Positions 1 through 7,150 of a stretch of DNA of 7,751 bases are shown here, one piece after another. The first letter of the stretch is position 1. Each line of letters opens with the position of its first letter. The notes under the pieces were generated by a model. The model was not told the DNA's origin. It searched no databases and worked only from the letters and a program-made list of their open reading frames with translations. Where the stretch lies: assembly GCA_021826795.1 (NCBI GenBank), contig JAKAYM010000084.1, positions 1 through 7,751 on the forward strand, written 5' to 3'. The position numbers and the translations under genes are program-made. The DNA comes from Thermoplasmata archaeon. Its GTDB lineage: Archaea > Thermoplasmatota > Thermoplasmata > Thermoplasmatales > Thermoplasmataceae.

Positions 1-301
1 TTCCGATCTCATATACCTTTTCTTCCATTGCACGTTCCTTTAGATCAAGCTTCATGACCTGTGCCCTGGCCCTCTGAGTATCCAGTGCATCTACCATTTT
101 CTTATCTTCTGATTCTTTTATTTCTTCAAGATTTTTATTGTAATCATTTATAATCTGGTTTTCAACATTCTTCGATGTTTCATTGCATTGTTTTATTTTA
201 TCGGCAAGCTGTTTTTCCATTTCATCCTTCATATCCTGAATGGACTTCTTCTTAGCATCTTCCTTATCCCTGATTACCTTTAACTCATCTATTTCAGTCA
301 T
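1..301 (-). CDS. atpH: Putative A-type ATP synthase subunit H, N-terminal 100 residues (cut by window edge)
   Basis: This ORF starts at ATG 301 and is still open at base 1, so only its first 100 codons are visible. The protein is almost wholly charged helix: it is rich in Lys, Glu, Asp and Gln, has no proline or tryptophan, and opens MTEIDELKVIRDKEDAKKK. It has no membrane segment. Size, composition and position in the operon fit subunit H (AhaH), which pairs with subunit E in the right-handed coiled coil of the peripheral stalk holding A3B3 to membrane subunit I. The start is firm: GGTGAT lies six bases upstream, and the ATG overlaps the TGA of the preceding small ORF (ATGA). The family is about 100 to 110 residues, so the stop should lie just past the edge. 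There is no conserved catalytic motif to test, so identity rests on context and coiled-coil character. Another coiled-coil stalk protein is the main alternative. Confidence 0.72.
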   Translation of the reverse strand, partial: MTEIDELKVIRDKEDAKKKSIQDMKDEMEKQLADKIKQCNETSKNVENQIINDYNKNLEEIKESEDKKMVDALDTQRARAQVMKLDLKERAMEEKVYEIG

Positions 302-405
302 TTATATATCACCATAATTATTATGGCAATAAATACTATTGCCATTGTTATGTTTACCATCAGTACAATTTTTCTGATTTTTTTAAATTTTTCCACGTTA
401 TTCAT
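298..405 (-). CDS. 35-residue single-span membrane peptide between atpD and atpH
   Basis: This is a small ORF of unknown function filling the space between atpD and the putative atpH. It begins at ATG 405, one base after the atpD stop, and ends in a TGA that overlaps the atpH ATG. AGGAT lies seven bases upstream, within the last atpD codons. Residues 1 to 12 are hydrophilic and basic (KFKKIRK at 6 to 12). Residues 13 to 34 are hydrophobic, rich in Ile, Val and Met, and form one predicted transmembrane helix ending in Tyr-Lys. By the positive-inside rule the N-terminus should be cytoplasmic. There is no cleavage-site-like region, so a membrane anchor is more likely than a signal peptide. The tight coupling on both sides suggests it is translated. 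A role in Ao assembly or membrane-sector stability is a guess from context only. The frame stays open upstream to another ATG at 483, but that version would overlap atpD. Confidence 0.55.
   Translation of the reverse strand: MNNVEKFKKIRKIVLMVNITMAIVFIAIIIMVIYK
308..313 (-). promoter_or_regulatory. Shine-Dalgarno GGTGAT before atpH
   Basis: The minus strand reads GGTGAT, then six bases, then ATG at 301. GGTGAT matches the usual archaeal anti-Shine-Dalgarno sequence. It lies inside the membrane-segment codons of the upstream 35-residue ORF and fixes the start of the putative subunit H. Confidence 0.7.
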
Positions 406-406
406 A

Positions 407-1039
407 TTATTTATCCTGTCCCGCAACCACATGATTTTTGACAAATTTAAGTGTTGAAAACGAATCCCTCTCCATTTCATCAAGGTGTTCCCTTATGATT
501 TTCAGGTTTGATTTGAACCGCGGTATCATGATATTTTCAATAGCATTGGACCTTCTATTTGTTTTATCTATCTCATTAAGTAGTTTTCGCATGGAAGATT
601 CCTTCTGTGCAACTACTAAAAGTTCATTGAATATCCTGTCAAAAATTATCATGGCATCGTATATTGACGCAGGTACAGATGTTGCCATATACTGACTGTC
701 CATAATTTTTTTCCCTATTTCTGCCGACATTTCAGGAATTTTTACACCCATAATATTTTTCCCGCCTATTTTTATTTCAGGTGAAGAGAACATATATGAT
801 ATCCTCTCTATTTCCAGCGTGCCGTCAATAATTTCTGCCATTCTAATGGCATTCAATCCATTTTCTATATCATTCTTTATATTTTCCTTTAGACCTTTTA
901 TTTCATTGCTTATCTTGAAAAATTCCATGACAAGGGATTGACGTTTCATTTTAAGGAGTTCAAGTCCTCGGGAAGCTACTTTCACCCTCTTTTTCGTATT
1001 TATCAATTCAATTCTGGTCAACCTGATATTGTTTGCCAT
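407..1039 (-). CDS. atpD: A-type ATP synthase subunit D (central rotor shaft)
   Basis: The 210-residue product fits subunit D, the long antiparallel helical hairpin that forms the central rotor shaft inside the A3B3 hexamer and, with F, carries torque to the C subunit and the Ao ring in the membrane. The N-terminal family signature is visible: NIRLTRIELINTKKR (residues 4 to 18), then ASRGLELLKMKRQSL (22 to 36), matching the conserved A-rG-LLK-KR-L block. The C-terminal half is again a long basic and acidic helix with RRSNAIENIMIPRF, also typical of the family. The length is close to the usual 205 to 215. I chose ATG 1039 because it overlaps the atpB stop as TAATG and GGGAG lies five bases upstream. 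The frame is open for 29 more codons to 1126, but that extension runs through atpB. The gene is followed after one base by the small membrane ORF. Confidence 0.95.
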   Translation of the reverse strand: MANNIRLTRIELINTKKRVKVASRGLELLKMKRQSLVMEFFKISNEIKGLKENIKNDIENGLNAIRMAEIIDGTLEIERISYMFSSPEIKIGGKNIMGVKIPEMSAEIGKKIMDSQYMATSVPASIYDAMIIFDRIFNELLVVAQKESSMRKLLNEIDKTNRRSNAIENIMIPRFKSNLKIIREHLDEMERDSFSTLKFVKNHVVAGQDK

Positions 1040-2415
1040 TAGTTCTCCCACTTTCCATATTTTTGAATATGTGCGGATTTCACCTTTTTCATTTCCTCCT
1101 TGGGCAGTATTGAAAGCATATCCCATCCCAGATTCAGCGTTTCAATAATTGACCTGTCGGTATTTCCCTGGTTTACATATTTACCCTCAAAATCCTCTGC
1201 AAACTGGAGATATTTCTTGTCAGAATCGCTCAATGCCTCCTCTCCTACAATTTCACTGAGCGCCCTGGCATCCTTACCCTTTGCATATGACGCATAGAGC
1301 TGATCGGCAAGACCCCTGTGATCTTCCCTGGTATGGTCAGCACCGATTCCCTGATTCATTAACCTGGATAATGATGAAAGCACATCAACTTCAGGGTATA
1401 TGTTTTTCCTGTTGAGGTCCCTTGAAAGTGTGATTTGTCCCTCTGTTATATAACCAGTTAGATCTGGCACCGGATTTGTGATATCATCGCCTGGCATTGT
1501 AAGTATGGGTATCTGTGTTATGGATCCCTTTCTACCCTTTATTTTTCCTGCCCTTTCATATATGGTGCTTAGATCAGTATACATATATCCGGGGTATCCC
1601 CTTCTTCCAGGTATCTCTTCCCTTGATGATGATATTTCCCTGAGAGCCTCACAGTAATTGGTCATATCTGTAAGTATAACCAGCATGTTCATGTCCTTTT
1701 CATATGCCATGTATTCTGCAGTTGTCAGTGCAACTCTAGGAAGTATGATCCTGTCCATAGAAGGATCAGAGGCCAGATTCAGAAATATAACCGATTCAGA
1801 GAGGGCTCCTGAACTTTCGAACTGTTTCATGAAGTAATTTGCCTCCTCACTAGTTATTCCGATAGCACCGAACACAACACCGAATTTTTCATTTCCATTC
1901 AGTGTCTTTGCCTGCCTCGCAATCTGTGTTGCCAGTCTGTTATGTGATAAACCTGCACCTGAAAATATTGGAAGTTTCTGGCCCATGACCAGTGTATTCA
2001 TTCCATCGATTGTTGAAATTCCCGTTTCAATAAATTCGCTGGGTTCTTCCCTGGAATATGGATTTATTGCAGCACCTGTTATATCCACCTTATCCCTTGA
2101 ATAAATTTTTGGTCCCTTATCTATTGGTTCGCCGAATCCATTGAATATTCTTCCAAGCATGTCATCTGATACGGGAAGTTTGAACGTATCTCCAGTAAAT
2201 GACACACCTGTGCTGTTCGGGCTCATACTCGTGGTAGATCCAAAAACCTGGACAACCGCAACCCCGTTCCTTGTTTCCAGGACCTGACCCTTTACCCTTT
2301 CACCGTTATCCAGTATGACATTGACAATCTCGTTATATGACGCATTTTTAACATTGTCCACAAATAGAAGCGGACCATTAATCTGTGAAATGGATTTATA
2401 TATAATATCAGACAC
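1039..2415 (-). CDS. atpB: A-type ATP synthase subunit B (non-catalytic nucleotide-binding subunit)
   Basis: Subunit B alternates with A in the cytoplasmic A3B3 hexamer; it binds nucleotide but does not catalyse. The family pattern is clear in 458 residues: an N-terminal beta-barrel start ([14 protein letters not shown]), the degenerate P-loop region [15 protein letters not shown] ending near residue 159, the Walker-B-like stretch [18 protein letters not shown] (about 245 to 262), the [14 protein letters not shown] block, and [11 protein letters not shown] (about 348 to 358), which holds the arginine facing the neighbouring catalytic site. The absence of GKT in the P-loop separates it from subunit A. 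The start is uncertain among GTG 2424, TTG 2421 and GTG 2415. I prefer GTG 2415: GGAG lies ten bases upstream, and the protein then begins close to YKSIS as is usual. It overlaps the atpA end by eight bases. It has no intein and is intact. Confidence 0.96.
   Translation of the reverse strand: MSDIIYKSISQINGPLLFVDNVKNASYNEIVNVILDNGERVKGQVLETRNGVAVVQVFGSTTSMSPNSTGVSFTGDTFKLPVSDDMLGRIFNGFGEPIDKGPKIYSRDKVDITGAAINPYSREEPSEFIETGISTIDGMNTLVMGQKLPIFSGAGLSHNRLATQIARQAKTLNGNEKFGVVFGAIGITSEEANYFMKQFESSGALSESVIFLNLASDPSMDRIILPRVALTTAEYMAYEKDMNMLVILTDMTNYCEALREISSSREEIPGRRGYPGYMYTDLSTIYERAGKIKGRKGSITQIPILTMPGDDITNPVPDLTGYITEGQITLSRDLNRKNIYPEVDVLSSLSRLMNQGIGADHTREDHRGLADQLYASYAKGKDARALSEIVGEEALSDSDKKYLQFAEDFEGKYVNQGNTDRSIIETLNLGWDMLSILPKEEMKKVKSAHIQKYGKWEN
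1045..1049 (-). promoter_or_regulatory. Shine-Dalgarno GGGAG before atpD
   Basis: GGGAG lies five bases before ATG 1039 and is encoded within the last codons of atpB (the Gly-Lys-Trp-Glu-Asn end). It supports ATG 1039 over the in-frame upstream ATG at 1126. Confidence 0.6.
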
Positions 2416-5400
2416 TCTCAACACTCTCCATTATATTGTTATATTCATTATTTATTTCCTTTATAACATCGTTGTAAAACTTATTAAAATCTTCTTCCTT
2501 GATCTCTTTCATCCTTGATATTTTCATTCTAACCGGCAATGTTGCTGTCTGTGTCACTTTTAATCCAGCATCTATGGACTTTTCCTGCATTTCATTGAGT
2601 GTTTTAATAATCATTAGCATTTCATACTGCTTATTTATTGAACAGTAAGTATCTATGTCATCAAAGGCATTCTGCTGGAGGAAATCTTCCCTTATGATCT
2701 TGGCAATATCAAGAACATTTTTCTGTTTTTCCGGAAGTGAATCATATCCAACAAGCTGCACTATTTCCTGCAGTTCAGACTCCTTCTGAAGTATGCCCAT
2801 CATAAGTGCATGCATCTGTGGCCATTCTGGATTTATATTGGATTTAAACCAGCCTGAAAGCGAATCAAGATAGAGTGAGTAACTGTTCAGCCAGTTGATT
2901 GATGGAAAATGCCTTCTTGATGCCAGGGAAGCATCCAGTGCCCAGAAGACACGTGTAACCCTCAAGGTATTCTGTACCACAGGGTCTGACAAATCCCCAC
3001 CGGGCGGTGAAACAGCTCCTATGAGCGTGATTGAACCTGTTCTCTTATCCTGCGGTATTATCTGTGCATTTCCTGACCTCTCATAAAATTCAGATATCCT
3101 TCTGCCAAGATATGCCGGATAACCCTCCTCTCCCGGCATTTCTTCAAGCCGTCCAGAAATTTCCCTTAAAGCCTCTGCCCATCTGCTTGTTGAATCAGCC
3201 ATTAGGGCCACATCGTAACCCATATCACGGTAGTACTCGGCTATGGTAACTCCTGTATAAATACTGGCTTCCCTTGCTGCCACGGGCATATTCGATGTAT
3301 TTGCTATTAAAATTGTTTTTTCCATTAAAGGTTTACCGCTTTTCGGATCCTGCAATTCAGGGAAGGTTGTAAGAATTTCGGTCATTTCATTGCCTCTCTC
3401 ACCACATCCGACGTAAACAGTTATATCTGCATCGGACCATTTTGAGAGTTGATGCTGAATTACGGTGTTATGCAACAGTATAGCACCATCTCCTCCTATA
3501 AAATTACTTCCAAAATCTGGAGTGGTTACATCATAAACATCAAAAGGACCGGTTATTTCTTCTACTGAATCAATTCTGTCAAAGTAAATAAATTCAAGAG
3601 AGTCCGATAGATACTTTAACATATTAACATCTTCATTAATCTCTTCCTTATTATTTATAAGAATTGTCTGGGCAAATTTATTGAATGAATAAACACTCAT
3701 ATTTTCATTATTGCTTGTATAATTGGTAATTTCGACCATATTTGATTTTAATTTATTGTAGCTAGAATTTGCTCTGTATAAACTATCTATTTTTCGTGCA
3801 CCAAACGGAACCAGATCAATGGCTGTATATGTATTCTTTTTAGAATCTATATATTTTTCAATGTTTTCTATTTTATGGTATTTTTCTTTGTCCTGAGCTA
3901 TATTTAAATAGAATTTTTTAAGTTCATTTAAACCTCTTATAAATATTCTATATCTATAATTTTTGCTCAGACTTTCATTCTTTTTCACAGAGTGCAATAT
4001 ACCGAATCTTGTTAATAGATATGATAGTGATACCGACAACTTTTTGCTTGCAGTGGATAGTTCTATTTGCCCTTTATAATAACTGCCATCACCAAGATAA
4101 TATCCTTTTAAAAATGCCGATATAACCTTATCATTTGATTTCATTATTATTTCTGGTACTTCCTTATCACAAGCCGATTTTCCTGGTATTAATTTTCTTA
4201 TAAACTCAGATAATACAATACTATTTACGATTAAATTATCTTTTTTGTTTTCCTGTTTTTCAATTTTTCCATTTAAGTTAAAAACCTTTTTCAGCAAATA
4301 TTGGGCTCTTTCAATTATCTTCTCGTCAGAATTTGTAATTACAAAGGTGCTTTTGCCTCTTATATACCCCTCTGCAATATAAAATCCCAGCAGTTCTGAT
4401 AAATCCTCGGAAACATAATCCGGTACTGTTACAATATTGCCTTTTCTATTGCCCCTTAAGCATTTAATGTCCGGGCGCTTTAAGTTAAGTTCGTCGTATA
4501 TGGTTTTTATCCAGTTTAACTTCGGTGCCGGATTATTTTCAGTTCTGGTGATCTGATTTAAAATTACATCATTAATTACATTTTTTAGAAGTTTTCTATT
4601 TTCCTTTGTTATCTCTTTAAGTTTATTTTTAATTTCATTGTCGGCTGCACTGGATTCATCAAATAAAGAGTAAACATCTATATGTTTATATTTTTCCTCT
4701 GTCTTGAATTTTCTTATTGAAACTATGTAATCTCCAGGTTTTAAATATTCTGCCTCTGTTTCCACTATACTTCCTTCCTCATTAAGTCTAAATAATTTAT
4801 GAATCGGAGTTACCTTAACCTGCTTACCAGTCCTTGTTTTTATCTTTAATAAAGAATCGCTTTTCCCTTTGTATATATAATCGGATTTGCTTTCAGAAAC
4901 TTTCCCATCATAAAACGAGTATATTTTCAGTGGCGATTTAAGTTTTATAAGGGTCTCGTTTTCATCCTGATATTCGATTTCGCCTTTAGATGCCGCATTT
5001 TCATAGACTTTTTCAATTGTCTGTATGCTACCATCAGCTAAAAGCAATGGCGTATCTCCAGAAACACATTTACCAGATCCGAATGGGCCTGGTACTGCCA
5101 CTGTACCACCCTTTGCAACAGGGAAAAATGAGTCTATTACCCTCTGACCTGTGATAAGCGGTATTTCAGGTGCGAATTTTAGGAAAACCTTTCTGGCCTG
5201 CCTTACAGGCCATATCTGCTTTAATTTTACCTCAACTACCTTATTTTCAGCTTGAATTGTACATACAGTATCTGATACCCTGAATTTGCCTGCCTTGATA
5301 GTTTTTACTACTCCGGAAACTTTGTACGGAACCATAATTTTATGGGTAATTATGTCCGTTTCCTTTACCGTGCCCAGTATGTATCCCTCTTCGACCTCAT

Positions 5401-5779
5401 CACCCTCTTTCAACACAGGTTGAAACTCCCATTCCTTTTTCTCATCCAGTGGCGGTGCACTTGCACCTCTGACTATGAAGTCACCGGTCTCGGACTGTAT
5501 AACATCTAGGGGCCTCTGTATTCCATCATAGATAGATTTTAGAAGCCCAGGGCCGAGTTCAACGGATAATGGCTTACCTGTAGATATTACAGGTTCTCCT
5601 GGCTTAAGCCCGCTGGTATCCTCATATACCTGAATGGTAAATCTGTTTCCAACGATCTTTATTACCTCTCCTACAAGACCCAGTTTACCTACACGTACCA
5701 CATCAAACATTTTCCCATCAAGATCAGTTGCTATTACCACAGGACCGGATATACTGTATATTTTACCACTATTTTTCAT
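2408..5779 (-). CDS. atpA: A-type ATP synthase catalytic subunit A precursor, containing an intein
   Basis: This is the catalytic ATPase/ATP synthase subunit of the A1 sector. The 1123-residue precursor has an N-extein (1 to 237), an intein (238 to 771) and a C-extein (772 to 1123); the spliced protein is 589 residues, normal for the family. The N-extein shows the beta-barrel ([13 protein letters not shown]), the bulge region unique to A subunits (about 100 to 190), and the first part of the P-loop, GPFGSGK at 231 to 237. The C-extein resumes with TVIQ, completing GSGKT, then CGERGNE at 792 to 798 with the catalytic Glu and Arg, Walker B ending at VALMAD862 followed by [15 protein letters not shown], and the [13 protein letters not shown] block. 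Before splicing the P-loop is split, so the precursor should be inactive. ATG 5779 directly follows the atpF stop, and GGTGAT in the last two sense codons of atpF lies three bases upstream. The end overlaps atpB by eight bases. No frameshift was seen. Confidence 0.98.
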   Translation of the reverse strand: MKNSGKIYSISGPVVIATDLDGKMFDVVRVGKLGLVGEVIKIVGNRFTIQVYEDTSGLKPGEPVISTGKPLSVELGPGLLKSIYDGIQRPLDVIQSETGDFIVRGASAPPLDEKKEWEFQPVLKEGDEVEEGYILGTVKETDIITHKIMVPYKVSGVVKTIKAGKFRVSDTVCTIQAENKVVEVKLKQIWPVRQARKVFLKFAPEIPLITGQRVIDSFFPVAKGGTVAVPGPFGSGKCVSGDTPLLLADGSIQTIEKVYENAASKGEIEYQDENETLIKLKSPLKIYSFYDGKVSESKSDYIYKGKSDSLLKIKTRTGKQVKVTPIHKLFRLNEEGSIVETEAEYLKPGDYIVSIRKFKTEEKYKHIDVYSLFDESSAADNEIKNKLKEITKENRKLLKNVINDVILNQITRTENNPAPKLNWIKTIYDELNLKRPDIKCLRGNRKGNIVTVPDYVSEDLSELLGFYIAEGYIRGKSTFVITNSDEKIIERAQYLLKKVFNLNGKIEKQENKKDNLIVNSIVLSEFIRKLIPGKSACDKEVPEIIMKSNDKVISAFLKGYYLGDGSYYKGQIELSTASKKLSVSLSYLLTRFGILHSVKKNESLSKNYRYRIFIRGLNELKKFYLNIAQDKEKYHKIENIEKYIDSKKNTYTAIDLVPFGARKIDSLYRANSSYNKLKSNMVEITNYTSNNENMSVYSFNKFAQTILINNKEEINEDVNMLKYLSDSLEFIYFDRIDSVEEITGPFDVYDVTTPDFGSNFIGGDGAILLHNTVIQHQLSKWSDADITVYVGCGERGNEMTEILTTFPELQDPKSGKPLMEKTILIANTSNMPVAAREASIYTGVTIAEYYRDMGYDVALMADSTSRWAEALREISGRLEEMPGEEGYPAYLGRRISEFYERSGNAQIIPQDKRTGSITLIGAVSPPGGDLSDPVVQNTLRVTRVFWALDASLASRRHFPSINWLNSYSLYLDSLSGWFKSNINPEWPQMHALMMGILQKESELQEIVQLVGYDSLPEKQKNVLDIAKIIREDFLQQNAFDDIDTYCSINKQYEMLMIIKTLNEMQEKSIDAGLKVTQTATLPVRMKISRMKEIKEEDFNKFYNDVIKEINNEYNNIMESVESV
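2411..2428 (-). repeat. Tandem 9-bp repeat at the atpA/atpB junction
   Basis: On the minus strand GAGAGTGTT (2428 to 2420) is followed directly by GAGAGTGTC (2419 to 2411), differing only in the last base. It encodes Glu-Ser-Val-Glu-Ser-Val, the C-terminus of subunit A. The second unit carries the preferred atpB GTG start and the first overlaps its ribosome binding site. It may be a small local duplication or chance. Confidence 0.6.
2426..2429 (-). promoter_or_regulatory. Shine-Dalgarno GGAG before atpB
   Basis: GGAG lies in the last codons of atpA, ten bases before GTG 2415. It is only one base before GTG 2424, too close to serve that codon, so it favours the shorter 458-residue form of subunit B. 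Confidence 0.45.
3467..5068 (-). mobile_element. Full-length class 1 intein with LAGLIDADG endonuclease, inserted in the atpA P-loop
   Basis: A 534-residue in-frame insert sits between Lys237 and the Thr of the Walker A motif. In intein numbering, block A is [13 protein letters not shown] with Cys1 as nucleophile. Block B is near 70 to 91 with T87-P-I-H90. Block C/DOD1 is [11 protein letters not shown] at 226 to 236 (acidic E233). Block D is near KEVPEII (302 to 308). Block E/DOD2 is [11 protein letters not shown] at 319 to 329 (D327). Block H is near 348 to 361, block F near [11 protein letters not shown] (509 to 519), and the end is AILLHN with His533 and Asn534. The +1 residue is Thr. All splicing residues are present, so it should excise itself and ligate the exteins. 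The site is the one I recall as VMA-b, used by Thermoplasma and Thermococcales inteins; the Thermoplasma acidophilum one is, from memory, a mini-intein of about 173 residues with similar block A, B and F sequences. Hand-counted GC is 27% (3661 to 3720) and 30% (4141 to 4200), against 47% (5101 to 5160) and 42% (3061 to 3120) in the exteins. Confidence 0.97.
3599..4708 (-). other. Homing endonuclease insert of the intein (approximate limits)
   Basis: This is about residues 121 to 490 of the intein, the part that splits the N- and C-terminal halves of the splicing domain. Both dodecapeptide motifs are present (4361..4393 and 4082..4117) and each keeps an acidic metal-binding residue, Glu in the first and Asp in the second, about 94 residues apart as in monomeric LAGLIDADG enzymes. 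Its expected role is to cut an intein-free atpA allele so that the intein is copied in. The stretch before motif 1 (about 121 to 222) and the one after block H (about 370 to 490) are lysine- and asparagine-rich and contain no motif I recognise; they may carry DNA-recognition parts. Whether it still cuts cannot be told from sequence. The limits are estimated from where similarity to mini-intein sequence recalled from memory stops and resumes. Confidence 0.82.
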
Positions 5780-6088
5780 TTAATCACCAATATCAATTCC
5801 TAATATTCTTTTTGCCAGATCATATACTGATTCCTCTTCTTTAATCCCCGGAAGCGGAATAAATATTACAAGTGGATCCATTGAACCGGCATACTCATTT
5901 ATTTCATCAACCTTTAAATTCTTCTGGAAGGATTGTGATGCTAATATAACATTATATTTTTTAGATTTATATAATTCTCTCAGGAGTTTTGCACCATCTG
6001 CAGAATCAGCCATGAAAGTATCATTTACTCCCACAAGTTTAAACCCCGTAATGAGTTCTTTTTCTCCGATAATACAAAGACTAGACAT
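5780..6088 (-). CDS. atpF: A-type ATP synthase subunit F (central stalk)
   Basis: Subunit F binds the foot of subunit D in the rotating central stalk and helps couple A1 catalysis to rotation. The 102-residue length is normal. The N-terminus CIIGEKELITGFKLVGV (residues 5 to 21) matches the family start, in which a beta strand ending I/V-G is followed by a TGF-L-G motif. Residues about 46 to 80 give the second strand pair (YNVILAS and PLVIFIPLPG), and the C-terminal helix EESVYDLAKRILGIDIG is also typical. ATG 6088 follows the atpC TAA directly with no gap. GAGG lies twelve bases upstream, which is a weak ribosome binding site. The stop abuts the atpA ATG, so F sits tightly between C and A. 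There is no truncation or unusual residue. Confidence 0.95.
   Translation of the reverse strand: MSSLCIIGEKELITGFKLVGVNDTFMADSADGAKLLRELYKSKKYNVILASQSFQKNLKVDEINEYAGSMDPLVIFIPLPGIKEEESVYDLAKRILGIDIGD
5783..5788 (-). promoter_or_regulatory. Shine-Dalgarno GGTGAT before atpA
   Basis: GGTGAT is formed by the last two sense codons of atpF (Gly-Asp) and is followed by TAA and then ATG 5779. The spacing of three bases is short, but the match is full. The layout suggests that ribosomes ending atpF restart at atpA. Confidence 0.6.
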
Positions 6089-7150
6089 TTATATCAGCAT
6101 CCTCTCTATTATATTACTATCAAGATTATATGACTTACCTATTATAATAGCTCTTAGATTGTCTCTTTCTCTTTCGGCGGACAGTATATAAGCAAATATA
6201 TACTGGGAGGCAGTATCGCTTAGCATAACAGGAACGTACTGGTGAAACAGAGCGCTTCTCATTGCCGCCTCAAATAAACTTAAATTCCTGTTTTCCCTGT
6301 AATAATCTATTGATTCGCTTATATTAAAGTGCTTGAATACAGAAAGCAGTTCAACAACATCACCTGATCTGAAAATATCGGCAAGTGCCTGCTTTGAATA
6401 ATTACCATTTTCTATAATGTTTTTTTCAATCTTTTCATAAGCTACTTTCAATTCAAGCGCCTTGGCAAGTGTCATTATATTTTTCAAATCAATTACGCTC
6501 TTAATATATTTGATTATTTGCCCCTCATCTCCATTGTAAAATAATGCTCTTTCTACCAGATCATTGTAATATTTATAGTCCATTGAAGAAAGCAGCATTG
6601 AAGTGTCCCCGGTCTTTTTGTAATCCTCCAGATCTTTTAAAAGATAGTTATAACCAAAATTCAATAGGTAATTAACTACCGAGTCCACATCATTTTTTTC
6701 CAGCAACACCCTGAAATCATCACTGCTGAGATTGCCTGCAAATATTCCCAGAGGCACATCCCTGAAACTCATTATGAAGCCGTCACCGGATTTTATATCA
6801 TGATGTATTACCTTCGAAGTTATAATCGCCTTTATGGTTTCTATGTCCCATTTAGATACATAGGTTTTCATAAACGATTTCATCGGTGGAGGGATGGCGA
6901 ACAGTGCAAGTTTAGAATTTTTTATCACATGCCTGTTTATTGCAGTTAAAATGATCTGTACATCATCGTCACTTAATGGTGTAGCCTTGTCAATATCTTC
7001 TCTGTACGACGTTTCATATAACTTCAACCGTATGTCCTTTATATCGAGTTCCAGAAGAGACTTTATAAAAGTATCATTGAGATAGTCATTGAAATGTATT
7101 TTTAATCTTCCATAGCTCCCAGAATATGTAGTGTTTATAAGAATCACCAC
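6089..7150 (-). CDS. atpC: A-type ATP synthase subunit C (rotor socket, AC39/d family)
   Basis: Subunit C is the funnel-shaped, mostly helical protein that seats the D/F shaft on the membrane c-ring; it is homologous to eukaryotic V-ATPase subunit d. The 353-residue, nearly all-helical product fits in length. The family traits seen are the early TYSGSYGRLK (the Y-x-x-Y-x-RL start, residues 8 to 17) and the strongly conserved YVSKWDIETIKAIITSK near 96 to 112, which matches the KWD-EN-K block of the family. Divergence is high elsewhere, as is normal for this subunit. The start is GTG 7150, overlapping the atpE stop by one base as TAGTG; GTG 7147, the next codon, is equally possible. GGTGAT lies across these codons and so does not separate them. 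The stop is followed directly by the atpF ATG. Confidence 0.93.
   Translation of the reverse strand: MVILINTTYSGSYGRLKIHFNDYLNDTFIKSLLELDIKDIRLKLYETSYREDIDKATPLSDDDVQIILTAINRHVIKNSKLALFAIPPPMKSFMKTYVSKWDIETIKAIITSKVIHHDIKSGDGFIMSFRDVPLGIFAGNLSSDDFRVLLEKNDVDSVVNYLLNFGYNYLLKDLEDYKKTGDTSMLLSSMDYKYYNDLVERALFYNGDEGQIIKYIKSVIDLKNIMTLAKALELKVAYEKIEKNIIENGNYSKQALADIFRSGDVVELLSVFKHFNISESIDYYRENRNLSLFEAAMRSALFHQYVPVMLSDTASQYIFAYILSAERERDNLRAIIIGKSYNLDSNIIERMLI

Noticed and set aside
372..392. Run of seven T (seven A on the coding strand) in the small ORF, as a possible slippage site
   Set aside because: Lys-rich AT codons explain it, and no alternative frame of interest would be joined.
298..483. Longer 61-codon version of the small membrane ORF starting at ATG 483
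   Set aside because: The extra 26 codons lie wholly inside atpD. ATG 405 with its AGGAT and one-base spacing to the atpD stop is the better start.
438..695. Plus-strand open frame of 85 codons
   Set aside because: It lies opposite atpD, has low-complexity Ser/Leu/Ile content from the reversed codons, no ribosome binding site, and no recognisable domain.
407..1126. Longer subunit D starting at 1126
   Set aside because: The extra 29 residues are out-of-frame atpB sequence; ATG 1039 has a Shine-Dalgarno and gives the family start.
1100..3249. Several plus-strand open frames of 63 to 72 codons (1100..1297, 2315..2518, 2895..3086, 3031..3249)
   Set aside because: All are antisense to strongly conserved atpB or atpA sequence and look like chance frames.
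3467..5068. Frameshifted, fused or free-standing endonuclease gene inside atpA
   Set aside because: The reading frame is continuous with both exteins, and the junctions carry exact intein end motifs, so it is a protein-level insert and not a separate gene or intron.
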